Source: Metridium senile (Eukaryota; Cnidaria; Anthozoa; Actiniaria; Metridiidae). From it: 64,000 bases of DNA. Shown piece by piece: positions 10,801 through 23,233 of the stretch (position 1 is the first letter of the stretch; every line of letters begins with the position of its first letter). The translations under genes were made by a program, and so were the position numbers. The stretch covers positions 1,026,501 to 1,090,500 of the forward strand of contig OX459100.1 of assembly GCA_949775045.1 (NCBI GenBank). Reading direction: 5' to 3'. The notes beneath the pieces were generated by a model that was not told where the DNA came from, made no database searches, and saw only the letters and a program-made list of their open reading frames with translations.

Positions 10801-11472
10801 ACTGACAGATGAACTCACAACTTTACTGTAGTCAACGTCCAATTGAAAAGCACCAGTTTCTAGTTTCACCTTCAAAGCAAGAAAAATTGTTAGTCAACAA
10901 TGGCCAGTCTAGTGAGTAACAGAAACAGGTTTGTTAGATCGAGTCCTCAGTGGTTCTTTTACATCCCCTAATGCAGGTTAGTGAGTGTACGTAGTGTGTG
11001 TTAGTATGAGCCGGTCAATGGGGGTGGTCACAGCTAGGGTTTTTTACATCCTCAGTGATTCTTTTACATCCCTAAATGCAGGTTAGTGAGTGTAGTGTGT
11101 GTTAGTATGAGCCAGTCACTGAGGGTGGTCACAGCTAGGATTTGTTATGTCCTCAGTAGTTCTTTTGCATCCCCAATGCAGGTGTGCTAAGTGTGTGTTA
11201 GTATAAGCCAGTCACTGAGGGTGGTCACAGCCAGCTGCAGGGTTTGTCTGAAGGAGACTCTGTCAACTCCTATTAAAAATTTCAATCTCCCGCCATGATT
11301 GAATTTAAATTTTTCAAGAATTTACCGGCTTTCCTGCCAAATATTTTGCGCCATTTATTGAAAATAGTTTAAAACAAACTTAAATCAATGTCTTCTAACC
11401 TACCTCATTCAAAATATTCTGAATTATCTTTAAAAACTGAGTAAAGAAATTTTTGGACTCGCTTTCAGCCAT
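7894..11472 (-). CDS. MBIP: MAP3K12-binding inhibitory protein 1 (MBIP), 3' end incomplete
   Basis: MBIP is a subunit of the metazoan ATAC histone acetyltransferase complex and was first named as an inhibitor of the kinase DLK/MAP3K12. Exons in coding order are 11472-11404, 10869-10753, 10400-10284, 9875-9770, 9348-9283, 8663-8505 and 7991-7894. Phases agree, giving 244 codons. Diagnostic stretches are IDRRISAFIQQKQNEV, NKREFCSIVDTSQEN, CARTDAIFVPRFGQKSHIK, TERLHNIEQHVGF and GGPVAKDIYEDLKRLENRI, all close to vertebrate MBIP as I remember it. The last exon ends SPEYFNQR at a strong GTAAGT donor. Vertebrate MBIP continues for about 50 residues with a short coiled-coil segment that I cannot find. 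Without splicing, translation would stop after about 17 more residues. The start ATG is 172 bp from that of POLR2G on the other strand. Confidence 0.85.
8100..8470. repeat. ~75-bp tandem repeat in MBIP intron 6
   Basis: The word GTCAGTAAG recurs at 8214, 8292, 8366 and 8440, with diverged earlier units near 8112 and 8172. Each unit continues with ACACTCTTTTATA and GTTACCATTTTTAC. There are about five diverged copies. Confidence 0.75.
8700..9235 (+). repeat. (TTTG)n/(CTTG)n microsatellite block
   Basis: More than 500 bp are dominated by the tetranucleotides TTTG and CTTG in MBIP intron 5. Long open frames across it on both strands (such as LFVCLFVCLF) are by-products of the repeat. Confidence 0.95.
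9950..10245 (+). repeat. (ATGA/ATGG)n microsatellite block
   Basis: About 300 bp of AATGAATGGATG-type tetranucleotide repeat lie in MBIP intron 3. It is imperfect and purine-rich on the plus strand. Confidence 0.95.
10940..11245. repeat. ~103-bp minisatellite, three units, MBIP intron 1
   Basis: CCTCAGT recurs at about 10944, 11050 and 11151. Each is followed by TTCTTTTACATCCC, ATGCAGGT, GTGTGTTAGTAT and GGGTGGTCACAGC. The three units are close in sequence. Confidence 0.9.
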
Positions 11473-11644
11473 GTTGTTCAAAATACAAACTCACGTGGAA
11501 CACATACCACAGGAAGCCCACATATAAGTGCTTGGTTACTCAGCTCCCTTACAAATCAAATCAGAAATCAATCAAGACTCGAAAGCGAAAAGTTTGTGAA
11601 GTTTTCGATCGACTTTCTCGCTAAATTAACCGATCAAATCGGCT
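11473..11644. promoter_or_regulatory. Bidirectional promoter, MBIP / POLR2G
   Basis: Only 172 bases separate the start codons of MBIP (minus) and POLR2G (plus), so both transcripts must start here or inside each other's 5' region. No TATA box is obvious. This is a typical housekeeping head-to-head arrangement, and both products act in RNA polymerase II transcription. Confidence 0.75.
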
Positions 11645-15394
<3,750 letters not shown>

Positions 15395-15407
15395 ATGTTT
15401 GTTTGTA

Positions 15408-15413
15408 AATAAA
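15408..15413 (+). promoter_or_regulatory. Poly(A) signal AATAAA, POLR2G distal exon
   Basis: The hexamer lies 14 bases after the stop of the distal exon and supports that exon as a real transcript end. Confidence 0.6.
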
Positions 15414-15451
15414 TATTGCTATTGTTTATATTATATTTGAGCATTGTGTTT

Positions 15452-15678
15452 GAGCGAAAACACTAGAACCATGAAATCAAAACAAAATAGTTACTAACTA
15501 ATAGTTTTTATTTAGTGACTATTTAGTCAGTGTTACTCAACCAGAAACATCAAATACAAAAGGGAACAATACCTCATTTACAACTTTATTTGTCTTTTAT
15601 AGTAACTAATAGTCGCTAAATAAGAACTTTTACACACTAACAATTTGATTTTGTTTCATGGTTCTAGTGTTTTCGCTC
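15452..15678. mobile_element. MITE with ~25-bp TIR starting GAGCGAAAAC
   Basis: The left end GAGCGAAAACACTAGAACCA is repeated inverted at the right end (TGGTTCTAGTGTTTTCGCTC). The 227-bp interior is AT-rich, with ACTAACTAATAG and TTAGTGAC words seen in the other MITEs. An ATG/ATC-rich tract follows to about 15880. Confidence 0.75.
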
Positions 15679-16062
15679 TAATGTCATAGTAATCATGATG
15701 CCGTTATAATAATGATGATTATGATGTTGATAATAGTCAAAATGATGATGATAATTAATTGTGATGGGATTGATATCCATAATGATGGTGATGACAAGCG
15801 TAATAATGGTGATGATAAAGATGATTATCATAAAAGTATCAATAATGATTGACAGGACAAAATGATGATAGTATTGAAACAATTCACATGACGGGATCCC
15901 TGTGTTTTATTGCGCGGATACAAAGTCACCTTTACCCAGTCCCTCTCATTCAACCTAGATTTCACAAAACGGAAAAGGAGAGACCTCAAAATGTTGCTTG
16001 AAAAATACGAAAAAATGTTACTACAAACGTAGGATATAAGAAATTATCAACAAGGATCCAAG

Positions 16063-16735
16063 ATGGGAGATAATCAAGACTTAAAACTTGCCAAGATCGA
16101 CCATGTCGAACTTTTGTCTTCGCAATCTGGCTTGCTATATTTCTCGAAAGAATTCACTGACGTAACTTTCGTTGTTGACAAGGAGAAGTTCAAAGCACAC
16201 AGAGTAATGTTAGCAGCTAGAAGCGACTACTTCAGGGCTTTACTTTTCGGAGGAATGAGAGAGACTAACCCAGCTAACGAGATCGAAATCAGTGACTGTT
16301 CAGCGAGGTCTTTCAATGTTTTACTTACATATATTTACACGGGAAAGATGTCTTTAGGAGAACTAGGTCTGGAAGTCGTTCTCGAGCTTATAAGCTTGGC
16401 GCACAAGTATGGATTTCTAGCTCTAGAAAGCGCGATTCAAGGCTACTTAAAGGCCATTCTTGATGTGAAAAATGTGTGTCAGATTTTTGACTTGTCGTCA
16501 TTCTTCCAGCTCAAAGATTTGTACAATTCTTGTTTGGACTATTTGGATCAGGACGCTGTGGAAGTTCTGTCAATGGACTCGTTCCCTAATTTATCCAAAA
16601 ATTCTTTAATCGATATTATCAAAAGAGACTCATTTTGTGCTCCTGAGGTTCAGATATTTTGTGCAGTTGTTGATTGGATTGAAACTAACGATGAAGCAAG
16701 TGAAGTTGACATTAAAGATGTGTTGAAAGAAGTGA
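16063..16735 (+). CDS. BTB-BACK protein, BTBD9-like, cut by assembly gap
   Basis: BTB proteins of this type often act as cullin-3 adaptors. The product starts MGDNQDLKLAKIDHVELL. It has a BTB domain at about residues 30-135 (FTDVTFVVDKEKFKAHRVML, YFRALLFGGMRE, LLTYIYTGKMSL) and the start of a BACK domain (ISLAHKYGFLALESA, ILDVKNVCQIFDLSS, KRDSFCAPEVQIFCAVVDW). The order and wording are closest to BTBD9 as I remember it. The frame runs 224 codons into a 200-base block of N. The two F5/8-type C domains of full BTBD9 are not seen after the gap, so this may be a shorter paralogue or may lose exons in the gap. The first exon is intronless over the visible part. Confidence 0.78.
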
Positions 16736-16935
16736 NNNNNNNNNNNNNNNNNNNNNNNNNNNNNNNNNNNNNNNNNNNNNNNNNNNNNNNNNNNNNNNNN
16801 NNNNNNNNNNNNNNNNNNNNNNNNNNNNNNNNNNNNNNNNNNNNNNNNNNNNNNNNNNNNNNNNNNNNNNNNNNNNNNNNNNNNNNNNNNNNNNNNNNNN
16901 NNNNNNNNNNNNNNNNNNNNNNNNNNNNNNNNNNN
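16736..16935. other. Assembly gap, 200 N
   Basis: Exactly 200 undetermined bases, probably a fixed-size placeholder. It hides the 3' part of the BTB-BACK exon. Confidence 1.
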
Positions 16936-17225
16936 TTCTATTGATTTCATATTTGTTTGTTTTTCCTTTTTTTCAAGTTTTGACCATTTTTTCTTTTCAC
17001 TCGTGTGTACTTTTAGACAGCATCATGAAAAACACAAACTTTCGATTTCGTCATATATAACTCCGTAGTTTTCTGTTTTTAGTGGAGAGACGTTTAAGGT
17101 CTTCAATGGTAGTCTACTTGGTTCACGATCTCGTTTAGAGCCATGACAATAACATACAACACGACTACAATTATAAAATACAAACTTTTCACGACGAGAT
17201 CTGAATTCTTGTACCTTTATTGACA

Positions 17226-17690
17226 CTAAAACATCATTATGTTTATGTACATCGGTAAAATGGACAGCTTTATCAGTTTCAGTAAACACGTCCAAATCGA
17301 TATGATATAAAAAACAACATTCACAATAAGTACAATAATAAAAATGATCATTTGTGCAAAATCAATTCTTATTTTACAACTACTGAAAATAATAAAATCA
17401 AACAAAAGAAACAGGATATTTAAAAGGAAAAATATACTAAAATATTTACATTTCAAAGTGCTTCGTTGGGTGTGTTTGTCATCTAATATGGCGGCTTTCT
17501 TGTTGTTTGGTTCACTTTCGAAGTTCTGCTTCGCAAAACTTTCATTTTCGACATCTGACGAGCAATGCTCACTTGAATTATCATTTGATTTCATTTTAGT
17601 AACATTTAAGTCTGTTTGTATTGTTGTCCAATAGTCTGATCTTTCTTTTGAATTACTTGGCATTTCATTTGGCGTTTTGGCATTGTTTTG
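17226..17690 (-). pseudogene. Unrecognised membrane-protein ORF segment beside the MULE insertion
   Basis: Downstream of the insertion (minus strand), one frame stays open for about 155 residues. It is a polar Ser/Asn-rich region, then two hydrophobic stretches (FFLLNILFLLFDFIIFSS and [20 protein letters not shown]). The current ORF begins inside the element, where the terminal repeat supplies an ATG (17816) and a Pro/Ser-rich leader. On the other side of the element a matching-strand ORF starts MTWFISCL. After removing the element and one duplicated target copy, the two ORFs are one base out of frame. It may be an interrupted gene, a decayed gene or coincidence. I do not recognise the family. 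Confidence 0.3.
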
Positions 17691-17700
17691 GCATTCTCCT

Positions 17701-18514
17701 AGCCTGCGTAGCTGGCCCTGGGGGTGGGGAGAGGGGGTAAAGGGGGCGGAGGGGAGGGGGATGGGGAGAGGAAGGGAAGAAGGGAGGGCCTGCAGCGAAG
17801 ACCCTTGATTTTCCATTACGCCCTCTTCCTAGCACTGTTTGTTGTCTGGTTTAGCTGTCATAATTGTCACCTCCATTACTAGTGTTTCCTAACATAAAAA
17901 CTTCGTATTTCAAAATATATTACTATTATATGTGTGTCCCAAATTTTCACAATCAAAATTATCATTATAAACTTGTCTAATAAAGTTCCAAAGCTCAAGA
18001 CTCAAAAGAGATGAGCGTGTTTACTTCACAAACGGAAATCAAGTCTATTTTACATGACCTTCAAAGGTCAAGTAAACAATGCAGCATATCTTGCTTTATT
18101 CAGTCAGAAAGCGTATTCACCTTACCCAATGTGAAATAAACCAAAAATATTTATCAGTTTTGAACTTCTAATGCCAAGGTCTCGCTTTTAGATATGTTAT
18201 AGATCGAAGTTTCTTGATCTCACTTGCCTTCGTGATCATCCCTTGCCTGCCGTTTGTAATTAGAGCTACTCGTTACAGCTCAAGCTATACCGTTGGTCTG
18301 TTCAATATTGATCATACATGTCACAATATAGCTAACAACAGCCAATGAGATTTCACCTGGTCGCTCTCGACCAATGGGAATTTCGCGCACGGAATCCGTG
18401 CGCGAAATTATGGAAAATCAAGGGTCTTCGCTGCAGGCCCTCCCTTCTTCCCTTCCTCTCCCCAATCCCCCTCCCCTCCGGCCCTTACTCCCTAGGGCCG
18501 AGCTACGCAGGCTA
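17701..18514. mobile_element. MULE-like non-autonomous element, 814 bp, 10-bp TSD
   Basis: The element is bounded by a perfect 10-bp direct duplication GCATTCTCCT (17691-17700 and 18515-18524). It has about 110-bp terminal inverted repeats starting AGCCTGCGTAGCT on the left and ending AGCTACGCAGGCT on the right. The TIR interior is purine- or pyrimidine-rich and includes TGGAAAATCAAGGGTCTTCG. Long TIRs with a 9-11 bp duplication are the hallmark of Mutator-like elements. No transposase is inside. Related ends occur at 19195-19224 and 54064-54117. Confidence 0.85.
18381..18407. repeat. Perfect 27-bp palindrome
   Basis: TTTCGCGCACGGA, a central A, then its exact reverse complement. It lies at the inner edge of the right terminal repeat of the MULE-like element and is not mirrored at the left repeat. 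It could be a protein-binding or hairpin site of the element. Confidence 0.9.
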
Positions 18515-18524
18515 GCATTCTCCT

Positions 18525-18663
18525 CGAGTTCGCGGATGGACCCGTTCCAAAATCGCTCAAGAACGTCTTTTAGTGTAGGCCTACCGCGAACAGTGTGTGG
18601 ACTTCTAAGTGGTTTGAGCGTTTCCATAAATAAGATAACCAAACAACTAATAAACCAGGTCAT
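18525..18663 (-). pseudogene. Short ORF with hydrophobic N-terminus, cut by the MULE insertion
   Basis: The ORF starts at ATG 18663 (MTWFISCLVILFMETLKPL), a likely signal or anchor segment. It continues RSPHTVRGRPTLKDVLERFW and enters the transposon after the target-site copy. It may be the 5' part of the gene whose remainder is 17226-17690. No homologue is recognised. Confidence 0.35.
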
Positions 18664-19508
18664 AACTACAAACTCAAATTCGTACACGAATCAACTGGCG
18701 ACTGATTGAGCAGACACGTTTGGCGGATCATGGAGCATTTCGCGTTTACCTATGATCCTATGATGCATGGGCACATTTCCAATCTGATTGGCTGATTGCA
18801 TTTCCGTAAACCAATCAAAGACACTCAGTGATTTACGAAAAGACTTCGTGATATTTTCGGATTTTCAGAAATACAACCTCGTAACATCTTCGGAGTTTCC
18901 GAAGTACAATATGTGACATGGACTAAAAATAAAAAAAACCGCGTTATTTTAAGACTCGTGCCGGCCATAGGCCTGGGCACGAGTAATTATCCCATGTCGT
19001 TCTTTGAATGTTAGATTTTCTATTAGGGTAATTGTTTTCACAAGAAATGGCGTATTCAAAGTTAAACTACCAACGTACAAACAAGGCCAGTTAGTATCAA
19101 GCTGAAGTTCTGGTAAGCCCTTACTTCCGGTGCGCTATTTTTAGCATTGCGCGGTTAACTAAATAAGACAGCCTTGCGGGCAGGCTCTCCCTTCCCCCAG
19201 AGAGCCAGGCTACGCAGGCTAGGAAATCTTCTGTAAAATCCTTTACCTTAGAGGTTTATTTGTTTTCTTGTCGACAGGAAAACGTCTTGCTTCAGTGCTA
19301 CGAAGATTGAATTAATTACGGGTTTTTTTTTTCACATGATCAATGCAGCTCATGCATGACCTTTTAGATAACATGAGAAGGAGATAGCTTTCGTGCTTTC
19401 CAGAACTATATCAATACACGGTAAATATTTAAATCCACTCGCAACTGTCCCTACAGTAAGCTTGAGTCTTGCTGCTGAAATATTCCCAAGCTACATGGAG
19501 AAGAAACG
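18664..19508. other. Intergenic spacer upstream of the transporter
   Basis: No exon is seen. It holds a hairpin CTCGTGCC/GGCACGAG (18955-18983) and a solitary MULE-type end with CTACGCAGGCTAGG at 19205-19224. It must contain the SLC16 promoter. Confidence 0.4.
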
Positions 19509-22419
19509 ATGGCTATCGAAATGAAACAAGATGGTGGATGGGCTTGGTGTATTTGCTTCGGTTCTTTTATCGTCTGCTTTATGTGTTCTGTGTTTTTGAA
19601 CTGTGGAGGCATTGTGTTATCAGCTTTGGTGGACAACTATGGTATACCAAGAAGCGAAGCTGGTAAGTCAGTGGTGATAATTGTATTGCACTAGATATGT
19701 AACTTTTCTTCTATAGTAATGTACAACTGAATTAACTGTCTTTGACATATAACGAAAGTTATGGTCCCAGAGGTTTTCTTTTCTTTCTCTGTGATAGTCT
19801 GATCATGAGCTGCGAAGCGTCGATAATCGAGCTGCGAACATTGAGTAAGTGGTTTTCTCTTACTCGCTGCTTTGCAATTCGATTATCGCCGCAAAACAAA
19901 GTGCATATAGAAAGTAAATGAGAAAGCTTAAAATGCCTATATCACCTACACAGCAGTTTTTAACCTAAAGTACTCTTAAATATAGGACATTTAAGATGAG
20001 CAGTGAAAAAATGATGACGTCATAGACTCGGACAGGGTCTTCAGATACTGAAATTTGTAAGCTCATAAAAAGTCAACGGAAAATGCAAAGAAGCTTTATA
20101 TGATATATAGATTTGATTTAGACCCTAAAATTTTAGGTGATATAGGCACTTAAAGTTGGCTGCCAATATTTCATTGTCTTTACAAAGAGACTAAAACACA
20201 TGTTCCCTAGGTTAATTTAGATCGGCTGGACTTGTTTTGTGTTGCAGCGTTTTGAAACATGTCTCAACTTGCTTATCACTCCCTGGCACCGCCGGACAGA
20301 AAATCATACTTTTCATATTAGTTTGAATTATTTTTTGTTTACTCATTTATCTTGATAGAAAACGTATACCAAACTTGTAGCGGTTGAATATAATCCAACA
20401 ATATTTAGCAAAACAAAAACATGGACACAGATTTGTACACGCGGGAGCAGAGTGAAGGGCAATATGTTGCTCGTCTCAGCTCATAACTTAATTCGTCCTT
20501 TTTTCGTTCAAGCTAGTTATTTCAGTTTAGGAATAATGCAAATTGGACCCACAGTAATTGGTCATACTGTTGTGGGCTCCTGTTTTCCGACGAAGTTTAA
20601 TAAATAAATAAATAAATAAATAAGTAAATAAAATGAGAACAGTTCTTTGTGGATAAAAGAGAAGGGAAAAGTTATTTATTTTTCTAATGTCGTATGTTTG
20701 GAGCGCGGCGTGTCAAATGCTAGCTTGTTTTAATCAAATGGTCAGACATTGAGTCACGTGACAATATATATATATATTATTGTTGTTTTCTCAGCCTGGG
20801 TAACCTCGCTGCCAGCGTCATGTGTCTATCTGTTTGCACCATTGAGTACATACTGCTGTAGGAGATATGGTGCTCGCGCCACCGTTACCATGGGAGCGGT
20901 TATTGCTGCATTCTCTCTCATTGTCACATCGTTTGCCACCAACGTCAAAATCTTGTACTTTAGCTATGGAATATCTGGAGGACTGGGTACTAGTTTGGTG
21001 TACTACCCAAACTTCGTGATGATGTCAACATACTTCAAGACGAAGATCTCTACTGCTAACGGTATCGCTTCATCCGGGGCATCAGTTGGTACCTTCATCA
21101 TGTCACCCGTGGCCCAACTGTTGTTCAGTAGACTGGGACTGAGTCATGGATTTCGAGTTCTGGCTGGTTTTCACGTGATCTTGCTAGTACCAGTCCTACT
21201 CTACCGTCCTTTTGCGACAGGCCAAGGGAATCAAGAGACTAGTAATCCCAGGTGGCTTCGTACCGAGGTATTTAAGAATAGGAACTTCATTATCTGGTTG
21301 GTTGCAGTGTTTCTGTTTCAACTGAATTACATGGTGCCTTACATACATTTGGTGAGTTCTTCCTCTATTTAGTAGCTCGTTGTCACATATCATTACTGCC
21401 AGTGTTTGTTGTCACGCGGTGAACAATTGTTGTTGAATATGTACAACAAAATACTACAATTTTATGTTAATTTAAATTCTTAACCGATATTAGACTTGCG
21501 CTTGCACAGGCTATATTTTGCAAAATATTCACAAATCCCAAATAAAGTACGGAAAGATGTTAACGCTAAACAATAGAAAATATTTAAATTTACTGTGCAA
21601 AAGCGCCTTTAGTCAAATAGTACAGCGGTGATAGATAACATAAAACTGGTCTATTGTTCAAAAATTTTATCCAATTCAAATCATTGAAAAGTTCACATTC
21701 ATTGGACGCGACAGTAACATTTTATATAAGCAGTAAAGGGTCTGACCAAATAATACTACACTGCATGGGAGACACGTAAAAACTGATTGTGAGGGGGTCA
21801 GAGGGGCTAAATTGCTGTATTTGTCTTTTAGGTTCGTCTCGGTGAAGATATCGGTGCAAGTAAAGTCACAGCATCATTTCTTATCAGCATCTTAGCCGGT
21901 GGTTCGTTTATTGGTCGTACTCTATGTGGTCGTGTTGCCGATCTTGCCTGCTGTAATCGTCTGCGTATCCTACAAGTATTCCTCCTCTGCATTGCTGTTT
22001 CTACGTCACTGGTTGCCTTCGCGCCATCATTTCCCTGGGTGGCAGTGTATGCTGGTGTGTTTGGCCTTAGTGAAGGGGTGTATATCATGGTGTTTATGGT
22101 AATAACACGTGATATCGTTGGTATAGATCAACTTGCCTTTGCTCTAGGTGTGGCATACTGCATCTTGTCCATCCCCAAGACCCTTGGACCTCTACTAGCG
22201 GGAATCTTGTTCGATCTGGCTCAGAATTACGTGTTACCATTCACGCTGATGGGTGGACTGACGGCGTTCTCTGCCTTGTTGATATTCTTTGTTAATACCA
22301 AGAGATCACAGTTATCATGCTTTGCAACCAGTGAAGCAAGTGAAGACGAAGAAACCGATTGTGGACTGGGTAAGAAAGAAGAGTTGGTACTGGTGACGTG
22401 TAAAGAAACCGTCCTTTAA
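19509..22419 (+). CDS. Monocarboxylate-transporter-like MFS protein (SLC16 family), 432 aa
   Basis: A plasma-membrane major-facilitator protein of the MCT/SLC16 family, whose members move monocarboxylates or related solutes, often with protons. Exons are 19509-19662, 20795-21351 and 21832-22419, with consistent phase. The N-terminal MCT signature is present (QDGGWAWCICFGSF, residues 7-20). The second signature before TM5 is TYFKTKISTANGIASSGASVG-like. There are about 12 hydrophobic segments, and the loop 6/7 is shorter than in lactate transporters. The C-terminal tail is acidic and then basic. The substrate cannot be assigned. An AATAAA lies at 22887-22892. Confidence 0.88.
19927..20158. mobile_element. 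Possible small MITE in SLC16 intron 1
   Basis: CTTAAAATGCCTATATCACCTA at the left is inverted at the right as TAGGTGATATAGGCACTTAAA, framing about 230 bp. There is no coding capacity and the TSD is unclear. Confidence 0.45.
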
Positions 22420-23233
22420 GAAATCCCTCGAAATCATCGTCAGCTAGTATCCTAGCAACCGTGTAACTTGAAAACTATAAGTTTTCCGTAACTTTATTGG
22501 ATTACTAGTACCTTAGCAACTAAATGATAAACAACTTTCATAAGTTTTCATTGATTATTGGTTGGGTCGTATTTTAGCAACCGTTGCTATAGTAAACTCA
22601 AAATGATCACCAACCAAGACGCTTCATAGTACATGGTATCAAACAATCGTCCACGAAGGTATTCTGCAATTTGATTGACCGATTGATTTCGTAGCAACCG
22701 CTTGTATAAGAGGAAACTAGCAAGTAAACTATAGTACAGGCTGCGTCGGTGTTTGATATCGCTTGAAAGGCGCATAAGACATGAAAGTGGGAAGCAAGAA
22801 AGAAGTATTCGTACACTAGAAAAACAAATGGACACATACAAAAATATATTTTGTGGATTTTATTCGAAACATTTTTCCCTTCAGAAAATAAAAACTTACA
22901 TTCCTATCGACTATTTATCATTAAACCAGCTAAGTACACTGACAATATGTACAAGAAATTCTAATATTTGAAGCTATTTTCATATCGTGGTCTAGCTATC
23001 TCTAGTCATTCCCTCTTATAACAAGAACTGGATGAGCTATATTAATAAATGGTTTCATTGAAAACATACATCTAATTCAAATATGGCCACCAACCTGAGC
23101 ACTATTGTTTCGAACTAACTAGTCTATTAATTGAAGTACAACCAATTGAGCATAGGCGGATAGTCAGTCTTTAACAATAGTTAGCCACCATTTTACCATA
23201 CGTTTTACTTTCTATGAAACATGAATAAAAATA
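22420..23233. other. Convergent intergenic spacer
   Basis: This lies between the SLC16 and PPP1R16 3' ends. Bases 22695-22765 contain a piece of the interspersed repeat ACTAGCGAGTAAACTAGT...GGCTGCGTCGGTGTTTGATAT, also at 29515, 55485 and 55925. Nothing else is recognised. Confidence 0.5.

Noticed and set aside
17701..18514. Considered as piggyBac, hAT or mariner
   Set aside because: The duplication is 10 bp, not TTAA, 8 bp or TA, and the long TIRs fit Mutator-like elements better.
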